Shown: positions 1 through 8,081 of the stretch, piece after piece
Numbering within the stretch: the first letter of the stretch is position 1
How the letters are laid out: each line of letters opens with the position of its first letter
From: Parendozoicomonas verongulae
GTDB taxonomy: Bacteria > Pseudomonadota > Gammaproteobacteria > Pseudomonadales > Endozoicomonadaceae
Length of the DNA: 64,000 bases
Reading direction: 5' to 3'
Assembly (NCBI RefSeq): GCF_009711465.1
Contig: NZ_SMME01000871.1
Location: 1 to 64,000 of the forward strand
Made by a program: the position numbers and the translations under genes
The notes under the pieces: model-generated
The model's input: only the letters and a program-made list of their open reading frames with translations
What the model was told of the DNA's origin: nothing
The model's database searches: none

Positions 1-1372
1 TGCAAACAACCAGAAAGGGCAACTTAGCCGGCCTAAGCAGTTTCAGCCTTTGGTGGATTCTTTCACTTTATTTCAAAATACTGTCCAGCGTTTGGATGGT
101 TTAAATGGGGTTGAAGCTCCTTTTGTTGTGGTGAATGGGGAGCATCGTTTTCTTGCGGCAGAACAACTGCGCCAGCTTGGATATTCGGCGTCTTCTATTT
201 TGTTGGAGCCTGAGGGTCGCAACACAGCTCCTGCTGTGGCGTTGGCGGCTTTCCAGTCGTTGACAGGGGGAGATGATCCTTTATTACTGGTTCTGGCTGC
301 AGATCATGTGATTCAGGATGTTGGCGTTTTTTACTCTGCGGTGACTGGCAGTGTTGACAGTGCGGAGCAGGGGAGTCTGGTCACATTCGGAGTAACTCCC
401 AGTCGTGCAGAAACCGGTTATGGTTATATCAAAGCTGGCTCTGGTGAGGGTTCTTTGCCCAGACCTGTTGGGGCCTTTGTGGAAAAGCCTGATCATACGA
501 CAGCTGAAAGCTATGTAGCCAGCGGTGAGTATTACTGGAATGCTGGCATGTTCCTGTTTCGGGCATCTGTGTATTTGCAGGAGTTAAAAACCTATCGGCC
601 GGATATTTATACCGCTTGTGAAAAAGCAGCTGCCACTCAGGTGTCAGATCTTGATTTTACCCGTATTGATCAAAAGGCGTTTTTAGCCTGCCCTTCTGAA
701 TCTATTGATTATGCAGTGATGGAAAATACTACCAAAGCCATGGTGACGCCATTGGATGCCGGTTGGTCTGATATTGGTTCCTGGGCCGGGCTATCGGATG
801 TATTACCAGCTGATGAATATAATAACCAGATTCACGGTGATGTGATCAGCCTTGATTCTAATAATTGCATGTTCCGTTCAGATGATAAATTACTGGCCTG
901 TATTGGGCTGGATAACCTGATTGTGGTGAACACAGATGATGCGGTTTTGATTGCAGATAAACGTCGCAGTCAGGATATTAAGCAACTTGTAGAGAGGCTT
1001 CAGCAACAAGACCGTAAAGAAGCACTTTCTCACCGCAAGGTTTTTCGCCCATGGGGTTTTTACGATACGGTGGATTATGGCAATCGTTTTCAGGTGAAAC
1101 ATCTGGTAGTGAATCCCGGTGCCAGCCTTTCCTGCCAAAAACACTATCATCGAGCTGAACACTGGGTAGTTGTGACTGGCACGGCCAGAGTGACACGGGG
1201 GGAGGAAACTTTCCTTGTTGCTGAAAATGAGTCGGTCTTTATTCCTGCCGGGGAAATTCATCAGCTGGCGAATCCGGGTAAATTACCCTTGCACTTGATT
1301 GAGATTCAAAGTGGCGGTTATCTGGGTGAGGACGATATTACCCGTTTCACGGAGCCTGGTGGGGGGCAGTGA
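1..1372 (+). CDS. manC: Mannose-1-phosphate guanylyltransferase / mannose-6-phosphate isomerase (5' end outside window)
   Basis: Bifunctional type II enzyme that makes GDP-mannose for surface polysaccharide. The frame is open from base 2, so the start lies outside the window. The nucleotidyltransferase part shows PKQF near the left edge, NTAPAVALAA, AADH and FVEKP. The C-terminal cupin (isomerase) part starts at RPWGFYD and has HYHRAEHW, FIPAGEIHQLANPG and the IEIQSGGYLGEDDI signature. It ends FTEPGGGQ, not in the usual tail with a YGR motif. The first visible codons read KGQLSRPKQF. In the family an LWPLSR loop is normally followed by about three residues before PKQF, so the visible edge is atypical. 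Family assignment is firm; integrity of the N-terminus cannot be judged. Confidence 0.9.
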   Translation, partial: ANNQKGQLSRPKQFQPLVDSFTLFQNTVQRLDGLNGVEAPFVVVNGEHRFLAAEQLRQLGYSASSILLEPEGRNTAPAVALAAFQSLTGGDDPLLLVLAADHVIQDVGVFYSAVTGSVDSAEQGSLVTFGVTPSRAETGYGYIKAGSGEGSLPRPVGAFVEKPDHTTAESYVASGEYYWNAGMFLFRASVYLQELKTYRPDIYTACEKAAATQVSDLDFTRIDQKAFLACPSESIDYAVMENTTKAMVTPLDAGWSDIGSWAGLSDVLPADEYNNQIHGDVISLDSNNCMFRSDDKLLACIGLDNLIVVNTDDAVLIADKRRSQDIKQLVERLQQQDRKEALSHRKVFRPWGFYDTVDYGNRFQVKHLVVNPGASLSCQKHYHRAEHWVVVTGTARVTRGEETFLVAENESVFIPAGEIHQLANPGKLPLHLIEIQSGGYLGEDDITRFTEPGGGQ

Positions 1373-1396
1373 AACTGTCTCCCATGTTTTTGATTA

Positions 1397-1414
1397 AATG
1401 GTCCGGGCACTTAG
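1397..1414 (+). repeat. Solitary copy of part of the MITE terminal repeat
   Basis: AATGGTCCGGGCACTTAG differs at one base from the outer 18 bases of the right inverted repeat of the element at 18386-18549. No partner arm is visible between the manC stop and this site. It is probably a remnant or a solo end of the same repeat family, lying just upstream of the FNR-like box of the dms cluster. Confidence 0.6.
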
Positions 1415-1420
1415 CATTGT

Positions 1421-1475
1421 TTGATCCAAATCAGAGCTACTCCGTTAATATCTGAATAGAATTTGATCACAATCC
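1421..1475 (+). promoter_or_regulatory. FNR-type promoter of the dms cluster
   Basis: TTGATCCAAATCAG at 1421-1434 matches the FNR consensus TTGAT-N4-ATCAA at nine of ten defined positions. A -10-like TAGAAT lies at 1457-1462, placing transcription start near 1469. That puts the FNR site centre (1427.5) at about -41.5, the classical class II activator position. A weaker second site, TTGATCACAATCC, overlaps the predicted start at 1463-1475 and could add repression or a second regulator. Oxygen control of DMSO reductase genes by FNR is established in Escherichia coli; here it is inferred from the site. Confidence 0.75.
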
Positions 1476-1542
1476 TCACCTTTTACTTCAGTACTTTCAT
1501 TTTGTGCTGTGCATTGCCGTGCGGGAGGGTTAATAAAACCTG

Positions 1543-3984
1543 ATGGAACAACTCATGAAAAGTTGGATCGAAAACACTCTCATCTCTCCTTTGAAGCGTC
1601 GCAGCTTCATGAAATGGGGGTCTGCAATGGGTGGTGCTGCTGCGATTGCAGGCTCACTGCCTCTCAAATCGGTTGCCAAAGTTAATGTTGAACAGGCAAA
1701 CGAGAATGTTACCAAAACCACCTGGTCTGCGTGTCTGGTTAACTGTGGCAGCCGCTGTGCCCTGCGTCTTCACACCAGAGATGGGGTGATTACCAGCGTA
1801 GAAACCGATAACACCGGTGATGAAAACACCTTTGGTCTGCACCAGATTCGCGCCTGTCTCCGTGGTCGTTCAATTAAGCACCGAGTGTACAATCCCGATC
1901 GCCTGAAATACCCCATGAAACGTGTGGGCAAGCGTGGTGAGGGGCGTTTTGAACGTATCAGCTGGGATGAAGCCCTCGACCTGATGGCCGATCAGCTGAA
2001 GGACAAGGCCAAACGCTTCGGCAACGACTCCATCTTCTGCTCCTATGGTTCCGGCACCACCGGTTACCGTACCGATGGCCGTAATGCCCTTCGTCGCCTG
2101 TTGAATATGACTGGCGGTTACCTGAACTACTACGGCAACTATAGCTGGGGCCAGATTCAGTTTGCTCTGCCATACACCTACGGTTCCAAAAAGCCGTCTG
2201 CGTTTGGCAGCTACACTACCGAAATTGAAAACAGCAACCTGCTGGTGATGTTCGGTTACAACCCTGCTGAAACCCGCATGAGTGGCGGCGGTGAAATCTA
2301 TGAACACATGCACGCTATGAAAAAGCGTAGCGTGCGTACCATCATCATCGAACCTCGTTACACCGACACTATGCTCGGTAAGGAAGACGAGTGGATTCCC
2401 ATTCGCCCCGGTACCGATGCCGCACTGGTAGAAGGCATTGCCCACGTATTGATCAGCGAGAATCTGGTTGATCAGGCGTTTCTGGATAAGTACTGTCAGG
2501 GTTTTGATGAGAAATCCCTGCCAGCCTCTGCCCCAAAGAACGGTCACTACAAAGCTCACATCATGGGCCAGGGCCCTGACGGTGTTGAGAAGACTCCGGA
2601 GTGGGCAGCCAAAATCACTGGTATTCCGGTCAAGCGCATTATTAAGCTGGCCCGTGAAATTGGCAACGCCAAGCCTGCGTATATTGTGCAGGGTACTGGC
2701 ATCCAGCGTCAGGCTAACGGCGAGCAGACGGCCCGTTCCATCGTTATGCTGCCGATCCTCACCGGCAACATCGGCCTGCCCGGTACTCACACCGGCGACA
2801 TGCCTGCTAACTACAACTATCCAGTGCCACGCCTGCCAACAGGTGCTAACCCTGTGAAGGCATCTATTCCTTTCTTCAAATGGACTGATGCCATTATCCG
2901 TGCCGACGAAATGACCGACAAAACCGACGGCCTGCGTAACTGTGAAAGCCTGAATAACGCGATCAAAATGATCATCTGTTACTCCGGCAATTTCGTGAAC
3001 CAGCATGCGCAGTCCAACCGTACTGCTGAAATTCTTAAGGATGAAAGCCTGGTTGAGTTCATCACGGTGATTGATAATCACATGACCCCAAGCGCACGGT
3101 ATGCTGACCTGCTTCTGCCGGATGTAACCTACTTCGAAAATACAGAGGTGACCTCTAACGGTTACGCGTCCGGCTCTCAAGGCGTTGTGTTCCCCATGGT
3201 GCCTGCGATAAAGCCCATGTATGAATGCCGCAGTGCGTATGACTTCTGCTCTTCTCTGGCAGAACGTTTCGGTATCCGCGAGAAGTACACCGAAGGCCGT
3301 ACCCACGAAGAATGGGTCGAGTACCTCTACGCCGGTGCCATGGCGAAGGACCCTCAGCTCCCCAGTTTGAAAGACCTGCAAAAGAATGGTCCCTACAAGA
3401 CGATAGCGCCTGAGGAAGGCCGCATTGCACTGGAAGATTTCCGCAATGATCCGGAAACCCATGCGCTGGGTACACCGTCTGGCAAGATCGAAATCTACTC
3501 CACCAGGCTGGAACAGATTGCCAGAGAGTGGACCCTGCCAGAAGGGGATGTGATCACCCCGCTGCCCCAGTATGTGACCACTTGGGAAAGCCATCTTGAC
3601 CCCCTGACTGAGAAGTTCCCGCTGCAACTCATTGGTTTTCACACCAAAGGCCGTGTGCACTCTACCTACCACAATATTCCTGAATTGCGAGAAGCGGTGA
3701 TAGATGGCGTGTGGATTAACCCCCGCGACGCTGAAGCCCGTGGCATCAAGAACGGTGACTCTGTGCGTATCTGGAACGATCGCGGTGAAACCCGTGTGCT
3801 GGCCAAAGTGACGCCACGGATTATTCCCGGCGTTATGGCTCTGGGGGAGGGTGCCTGGTATACGCCAGACCGCAAAGGTGTGGATCAGGGCGGCTGCATT
3901 AACACCCTCACAAGCCATCGCAATACGCCACTGTCCAAGGGTAACCCTCAACATACCAACCTGGTTGAGATCGCCAAGGTTTAA
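1543..3984 (+). CDS. dmsA: DMSO reductase-type molybdopterin catalytic subunit DmsA
   Basis: Periplasm-facing molybdenum bis-MGD oxidoreductase, 813 aa, the usual family length. A twin-arginine signal (RRSFMKWG, about residues 20-27) precedes a hydrophobic stretch. The N-terminal 4Fe-4S site is seen as CLVNCGSRC with a later Cys in RACLRG. The stretch around RVYNPDRLKYPMKRVG and the YNPAETR motif match DmsA/YnfE proteins. The C-terminal molydopterin-binding domain includes NDRGETR. The start is ATG 1543; GGGAGGG at 1523-1529 is somewhat distant, and ATG 1555 is the alternative. It heads dmsABC with a chaperone and NapF behind it. Substrate may be DMSO, another S- or N-oxide or an oxyanion; sequence alone does not decide. 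No selenocysteine codon is present. Confidence 0.93.
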   Translation: MEQLMKSWIENTLISPLKRRSFMKWGSAMGGAAAIAGSLPLKSVAKVNVEQANENVTKTTWSACLVNCGSRCALRLHTRDGVITSVETDNTGDENTFGLHQIRACLRGRSIKHRVYNPDRLKYPMKRVGKRGEGRFERISWDEALDLMADQLKDKAKRFGNDSIFCSYGSGTTGYRTDGRNALRRLLNMTGGYLNYYGNYSWGQIQFALPYTYGSKKPSAFGSYTTEIENSNLLVMFGYNPAETRMSGGGEIYEHMHAMKKRSVRTIIIEPRYTDTMLGKEDEWIPIRPGTDAALVEGIAHVLISENLVDQAFLDKYCQGFDEKSLPASAPKNGHYKAHIMGQGPDGVEKTPEWAAKITGIPVKRIIKLAREIGNAKPAYIVQGTGIQRQANGEQTARSIVMLPILTGNIGLPGTHTGDMPANYNYPVPRLPTGANPVKASIPFFKWTDAIIRADEMTDKTDGLRNCESLNNAIKMIICYSGNFVNQHAQSNRTAEILKDESLVEFITVIDNHMTPSARYADLLLPDVTYFENTEVTSNGYASGSQGVVFPMVPAIKPMYECRSAYDFCSSLAERFGIREKYTEGRTHEEWVEYLYAGAMAKDPQLPSLKDLQKNGPYKTIAPEEGRIALEDFRNDPETHALGTPSGKIEIYSTRLEQIAREWTLPEGDVITPLPQYVTTWESHLDPLTEKFPLQLIGFHTKGRVHSTYHNIPELREAVIDGVWINPRDAEARGIKNGDSVRIWNDRGETRVLAKVTPRIIPGVMALGEGAWYTPDRKGVDQGGCINTLTSHRNTPLSKGNPQHTNLVEIAKV

Positions 3985-4005
3985 GGGCTTAAGGAATAGT
4001 TAGCT

Positions 4006-4626
4006 ATGACCCAATTAGGATTTTATGTCGATACCAGCAAGTGTACCGGCTGCAAAACCTGTCAGCTGTCGTGCAAAGACGATAACCAGCTGCCCGTAGG
4101 TGTGAACTGGCGTCGTGTTTATGAATATGGCGGCGGCAACTGGGAAGAGAATAACGACGGCACCTTCTCACAGGACGTGTTCACCTACTACGCCTCCATC
4201 AGTTGCAACCACTGCGCCCGGCCTGCCTGCACCAAGGCATGCCCAACCGGTGCCATGCACAAGCGACCTGAAGACGGTCTGGTGCTGGTGGACGAAAGCG
4301 TATGCGTCGGCTGTCGTTACTGTGAAATGGCCTGCCCTTACGGTGCACCACAGTACAGCGAAGAGAAAAAACACATGACCAAGTGTGACGGTTGCTACGA
4401 CCGTCTCGCACAGGGCCTTGGGCCTATCTGTGTGGAATCCTGCCCGCTGCGCGCTTTGGAGTTTGGCCCTATTGAAGAGTTGCGCGCCAAGTATGGCGAC
4501 CGTGCCAATGTGGCACCGCTGCCTGATCCCACACTCACTCATCCGTCCGTAGTGATTGGCACCTGCCGCCACAGTCGCCCCAGTGGTGATACCACCGGCG
4601 CAATTCTGAACCCAACTGAGGTGTAA
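4006..4626 (+). CDS. dmsB: DMSO reductase iron-sulfur subunit DmsB
   Basis: 206-aa electron-transfer subunit carrying four 4Fe-4S clusters between the membrane anchor and the catalytic subunit. Four ferredoxin-like Cys groups are visible: CTGCKTCQLSC near residue 12, CNHCARPACTKACP, CVGCRYCEMACP, and CDGCYDR followed by CVESCP. It lies 21 bp downstream of dmsA and 3 bp upstream of dmsC, so translation is likely coupled. There is no signal peptide; the family is co-exported with the Tat substrate DmsA. Confidence 0.94.
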   Translation: MTQLGFYVDTSKCTGCKTCQLSCKDDNQLPVGVNWRRVYEYGGGNWEENNDGTFSQDVFTYYASISCNHCARPACTKACPTGAMHKRPEDGLVLVDESVCVGCRYCEMACPYGAPQYSEEKKHMTKCDGCYDRLAQGLGPICVESCPLRALEFGPIEELRAKYGDRANVAPLPDPTLTHPSVVIGTCRHSRPSGDTTGAILNPTEV

Positions 4627-4629
4627 AGG

Positions 4630-5478
4630 ATGAACGAATTACCTCTCGTTATTTTTACCGTTCTGGTGCAGGGTGCAGTGGGCCTGTTCCTCTGCCTCGG
4701 GCTGGTATCCATCCTGTTCCCGAAAACCGGTGAACAGGCCATGAACAAGGCCTTTGTCGCCACCATGGTGATGTTTGGCATTGGTGCCACAGCGGCTATC
4801 TTCCACCTCGGCACACCTGTACGTGCGTTTAATGTGTTGAACGGTGTTTCCCACAGTTCACCATTAAGCCTGGAAATTGTAGCGTTGAGCCTGTTTGGTG
4901 CTTCCGCTGTCGCCTACACAGGTATGCGCCTGTTTAACCTGCAGCCTGCACTGCGCAAGGTTCTGCTGCCCGTGGCTATGGTATTGGGCCTTGTGCTGGT
5001 TTACGCCATCGCACAGGTTTATACCCTGAGCACTGTGCCTACCTGGGACAGTGGCTGGACCTTGTTCCAGTTCCTGATGACGGCGGGCGTGATTGGCCCT
5101 GTGGGCGCGATGACACTGCTGCGCTGGCAGTCTGCCAGTGCCGGTCATTACCAGAAGATGGCAGACCGTGGTCTGGCAACCTTCGGGCTGATGATGCTGG
5201 TCGTGGCAGTCACCTGTTTTGTGGGCTTTGTCGTTTATCTCGGCGGCCTGACACTGCACAGCAATCCGCTGGCCATGATGGATTATCACTCCACACTGAT
5301 GTTGGCCCGCGTGGCTCTGATGATGGTTGGTGTGATCTGTGCGGCAGTATCTGCAACCCGTGGCAACCATCAGGTAACCGGCGTAGCAGCACTCTGCTTC
5401 CTGCTGGTGGTTGTGGCTGAAGTGATGGGTCGTATCTTCTTCTACGACATTCACATCAGCGCCAGCGCCGGTATGTAA
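4630..5478 (+). CDS. dmsC: DMSO reductase membrane anchor DmsC
   Basis: 282-aa polytopic membrane protein with about eight hydrophobic segments, beginning with the segment after NELPLVIFTVLVQG. It matches the DmsC anchor family in length, in gene position after dmsB and in motifs such as SSPLSLEI and HLGTPVRAFNVLNG. In the family it oxidises menaquinol and passes electrons to DmsB. A perfect GC-rich hairpin follows the stop codon (5494-5519), separating the structural genes from the chaperone gene. Confidence 0.9.
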   Translation: MNELPLVIFTVLVQGAVGLFLCLGLVSILFPKTGEQAMNKAFVATMVMFGIGATAAIFHLGTPVRAFNVLNGVSHSSPLSLEIVALSLFGASAVAYTGMRLFNLQPALRKVLLPVAMVLGLVLVYAIAQVYTLSTVPTWDSGWTLFQFLMTAGVIGPVGAMTLLRWQSASAGHYQKMADRGLATFGLMMLVVAVTCFVGFVVYLGGLTLHSNPLAMMDYHSTLMLARVALMMVGVICAAVSATRGNHQVTGVAALCFLLVVVAEVMGRIFFYDIHISASAGM

Positions 5479-5493
5479 CGGCAACTGCCTTAT

Positions 5494-5527
5494 CTGCAGC
5501 CAGCCTGTGCTGGCTGCAGTTCTTTTC
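5494..5527 (+). terminator. Hairpin terminator or attenuator after dmsC
   Basis: Perfect 11-bp arms, CTGCAGCCAGC at 5494-5504 and GCTGGCTGCAG at 5509-5519, enclose a 4-base loop and are followed by TTCTTTTC. It lies between dmsC and the chaperone gene, so it may act as a partial terminator that lowers downstream expression. Confidence 0.7.
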
Positions 5528-5540
5528 AGGATACAAGACA

Positions 5541-6206
5541 ATGACTGAGCAGCAGCTCCATCAAATGGCAGGCCTTCATATTGCCAGCCAATTCTTTTAC
5601 CGCTTTCTCCATCAGGCTCCCGATGCCGAATTGATTCAGGCTCTGCAGGGAGATGGTGATGTTTGTTTGCTGGATCACTGGCCCGTTGAGCTGAACGACG
5701 AAGATCAGCAGGCTCTGGCTATCATGAAAGCCGGGCTGGATACACATTTGAGCGAACTGTCCCAGGATTATGCAGATCTGTTTGTCGGCCCTAATGCGCT
5801 GCTGGCGGCTCCATGGGGTTCTGTGTATCTCACCGAAGATCAGGCGAACTGCGGCCAGCCTACTTTGCAGGTGAAAGCATTCTACCGCGAATACGGCGTT
5901 GAGATTGATACTGGCGAGAACGAACCGGACGACCATATCGGCCTGATGTTCGCGTTTCTGGCTCATCTGACCGAGCAAGGGTTGCAGGCGGCTGGCAATG
6001 GCGGAGAGGCAGAGCCGTGGATTACAGCGGCTAAGGCCTTCCTTGAACACCACATACTCACCTGGGCGCCTCGCTTCCTGACCATTATGGGGGAGAATGC
6101 CAGGTCTGATTTCTATAAAGGTGGAAGCCTGCTGTGTAAGGCGACACTGGATAGTTTTGCCGAGCTGACGGGGGCGCAGTTCAAAATCGTTAAGCTGTAT
6201 CGCTAA
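5541..6206 (+). CDS. TorD/DmsD-family redox enzyme maturation chaperone
   Basis: 221-aa cytoplasmic all-helical protein of the TorD/DmsD family, which binds the Tat signal of the molybdoenzyme and helps cofactor loading before export. The family signature is seen around residues 75-95 as DYADLFVGPN followed by APWGSVYL, with a DHIG segment later. Its place directly behind dmsABC makes DmsA the likely client. Its stop codon TAA shares its last base with the ATG of the next gene (6206). Confidence 0.88.
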   Translation: MTEQQLHQMAGLHIASQFFYRFLHQAPDAELIQALQGDGDVCLLDHWPVELNDEDQQALAIMKAGLDTHLSELSQDYADLFVGPNALLAAPWGSVYLTEDQANCGQPTLQVKAFYREYGVEIDTGENEPDDHIGLMFAFLAHLTEQGLQAAGNGGEAEPWITAAKAFLEHHILTWAPRFLTIMGENARSDFYKGGSLLCKATLDSFAELTGAQFKIVKLYR

Positions 6207-6760
6207 TGGAAGAGGCCAGTAAAGAGGAGGTGCGGTCACCTTCACGGCGAAACTTCTTTAAGCATCTCGCCCAGCCCCAGGAGATCAAACTGCCGGAAAC
6301 CTTTCATCCGCGCCCACCCTGGAGTTGTGATAACAAAACCTTTCTGAGCCTGTGTGATCGATGCAATCTGTGCATTGATGCCTGCCCTCAGAAGGTTTTG
6401 CGCAAGTCGGAAGAGACAGATCCTGTATTGAAAAAACTGCCGGTGTTGATACTGGAATGCGGCAGCTGTGACTTTTGTGGTAAATGTGTGGAGGTCTGCC
6501 CCACAGATGCGCTGTCGAAAGAGAACGGCCGGCAGGCTCAGGCTGTTGCCGTGGTTAGCGGCAACTGTTCACCGGGTTATGGCTACCCCTGCCAGATGTG
6601 CGTAGAAGCCTGTGAGGTGGACGCGATAACACCACCTTCGTCGTCTGATGGCAAGTCTGATCGGAAAAAGGCCAGGGTTGATACCGAGCGCTGCACAGGC
6701 TGTGGTGAGTGTGTTTTAAGCTGTTATAACTATGCCATCTCTATGGAGAAACGTGCTTAA
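6206..6760 (+). CDS. napF: NapF-like ferredoxin-type 4Fe-4S protein
   Basis: 184-aa cytoplasmic ferredoxin with four Cys groups: CDRCNLCIDACP, CGSCDFCGKCVEVCP, CQMCVEACEV and CTGCGECVLSC. The layout and the N-terminal PSRRNFF followed by LAQPQ resemble NapF, known from nitrate reductase operons as a maturation or accessory iron-sulfur protein. Here it accompanies a DMSO reductase-type enzyme, so it probably assists DmsA or DmsB maturation. It overlaps the chaperone stop by one base. No nap structural genes are present in the window. Confidence 0.82.
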   Translation: MEEASKEEVRSPSRRNFFKHLAQPQEIKLPETFHPRPPWSCDNKTFLSLCDRCNLCIDACPQKVLRKSEETDPVLKKLPVLILECGSCDFCGKCVEVCPTDALSKENGRQAQAVAVVSGNCSPGYGYPCQMCVEACEVDAITPPSSSDGKSDRKKARVDTERCTGCGECVLSCYNYAISMEKRA

Positions 6761-6962
6761 GGGTTAAGAGTCAGGTTGAGAATAGCGTGCCCTCGCTCCA
6801 TGAGGTGATAAACGGTTCGTTCTCAATGGGGAAGCTGGCGTAGGCGTAGATGTGGGGCATGGTGCTCACTTTGTAGTTATTAGCCTGTGGCTTGCACTGT
6901 GTCAGTGTGCTGTCGTTTAATCGTCTCCATTATTTAAGACTCCAACCCCTCAGGTGCAGGCT

Positions 6963-7523
6963 ATGACTCTGAAATACTCCGGCAATATCCGTGAACTCTG
7001 TTATCCGTTTATCTACGAGGACTCCCCCCTTTGTGACTACGAGATTCTGACGGATGAGCTGTGCACTCTGCTGGGTGGTGTGATTACAGAACTGGAAGGG
7101 GACGAGAATTTCGGGGATATTTATGATTTCCTGACAGCCCTTCAGCCCCGCATCTTTCACATGAATGGTTCCATTCGTGGCAAACAGGCCATTTTTGAAG
7201 AGCAGATTGAGTGGGTGGCGGAATACTTTGATCGCTACCAAAAGGAGATTGAAGGGCAGCTAAAGGGTTTTGTTCTTCCCCGTGGCGGACACGCTGTTCA
7301 ACTGTTGCATATGGCGCGCTCGCTGTCCAAAAAAGTCGTGCGAGCACTGGTAAAAGTGGATGCTGCTGGCATTGATGTGCCTGATGAACTTCACCGAATG
7401 GGAAATATGCTTTGTAACTTGTTCTTCCGGTTGACGGTGGTAATCAATCGTCGTTCAGGAGTGGTGGAGCCTCCTTACGAGAGCTTGAGTTATAACCTCA
7501 AGCCCTCAAAGAAGTACTCCTGA
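6963..7523 (+). CDS. Divergent cobalamin adenosyltransferase-like protein
   Basis: 186-aa protein related to PduO-type ATP:cob(I)alamin adenosyltransferases. The helical core shows FVLPRGGHAVQLLHMARS, corresponding to the family FVLPGG...LHxAR segment, and a C-terminal FFRLTVVINRR. The N-terminal ATP-binding motif (TKxGDxG type) is missing, and the conserved Arg and Glu after the first Arg of that helix appear as Lys and Val (SKKVVRAL). It may therefore not be an active adenosyltransferase. ATG 6963 has AGGTG at good spacing; a GTG at 6954 is the alternative. It stands alone, with about 200 bp of featureless sequence upstream, and its stop abuts the stop of the convergent zinc locus. Confidence 0.65.
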   Translation: MTLKYSGNIRELCYPFIYEDSPLCDYEILTDELCTLLGGVITELEGDENFGDIYDFLTALQPRIFHMNGSIRGKQAIFEEQIEWVAEYFDRYQKEIEGQLKGFVLPRGGHAVQLLHMARSLSKKVVRALVKVDAAGIDVPDELHRMGNMLCNLFFRLTVVINRRSGVVEPPYESLSYNLKPSKKYS

Positions 7524-8066
7524 TTATTCGTACTCGACAATATTGGTGACACTGAAACCATAGAGGGTATCGGTGTAATCAGAGGTGTTTTTCTCCACCT
7601 TCAAAGTTCCTTCCAGCCAGTAGGGGGTATAACCGGCTTCGGTCACCTTCATGCCCTTGGGGTAGTGGACATAAATTGTCTGGTTGGGTGGCGGTGGCGG
7701 TACGTGAATACAGGAACCCATGGTGGGAACCAGAAGCAGTTCTGTCGCGACCTGATTCTTATCCATATTCAGTGGGACAAGGAATCCGGGAATTTTAACC
7801 TGGGTTTTATCCATTTTCATAACGGGGGTGTTCCCTAACACCTCCATATAATCCATCACATCTTCCCGGCTTAGTTTCCCGTCTTCCCATTTTTTAACCA
7901 TGCCTTCATCAACGGGAGGCATCAGCCTTTCCCAGGTAATTTCTTCATAAATCGTGACTTTGCCGGTGGCTTTTGCTGGTGCATTTGCCGCCAGCGTGGC
8001 TGTGCTGATAAAGGCAAACACCAATGTCAGCAGACTGGTTTTTACTTTTTTAACGGTGTTATGCAT
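7524..8066 (-). CDS. Periplasmic DUF3299 protein of the zinc locus
   Basis: 180-aa exported protein with a signal peptide (hydrophobic stretch TLVFAFISTATLAANA). It carries the DUF3299 pattern around GFLVPL, LLVPTMGSCIHVPPPP and a YWLEGTLKVE segment. The Cys-Ile-His cluster in that core could bind a metal, but this is not shown. It is the last gene of a four-gene minus-strand operon with a His-rich ZrgA-like protein and an ABC pair. A DUF3299 protein accompanies the Zrg zinc locus described in Vibrio, as far as I recall. Confidence 0.8.
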   Translation of the reverse strand: MHNTVKKVKTSLLTLVFAFISTATLAANAPAKATGKVTIYEEITWERLMPPVDEGMVKKWEDGKLSREDVMDYMEVLGNTPVMKMDKTQVKIPGFLVPLNMDKNQVATELLLVPTMGSCIHVPPPPPNQTIYVHYPKGMKVTEAGYTPYWLEGTLKVEKNTSDYTDTLYGFSVTNIVEYE

Positions 8067-8081
8067 CCCAAATGCTCGTTA

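Noticed and set aside
1870-3954. 694-codon open frame antisense to dmsA
   Set aside because: Same cause; lies fully within a well-identified gene.
6761-6962. Possible small gene or regulatory RNA between napF and the adenosyltransferase-like gene
   Set aside because: Only a weak TTGAGAA/TTCTCAA inverted pair is visible; no terminator, start or conserved motif.
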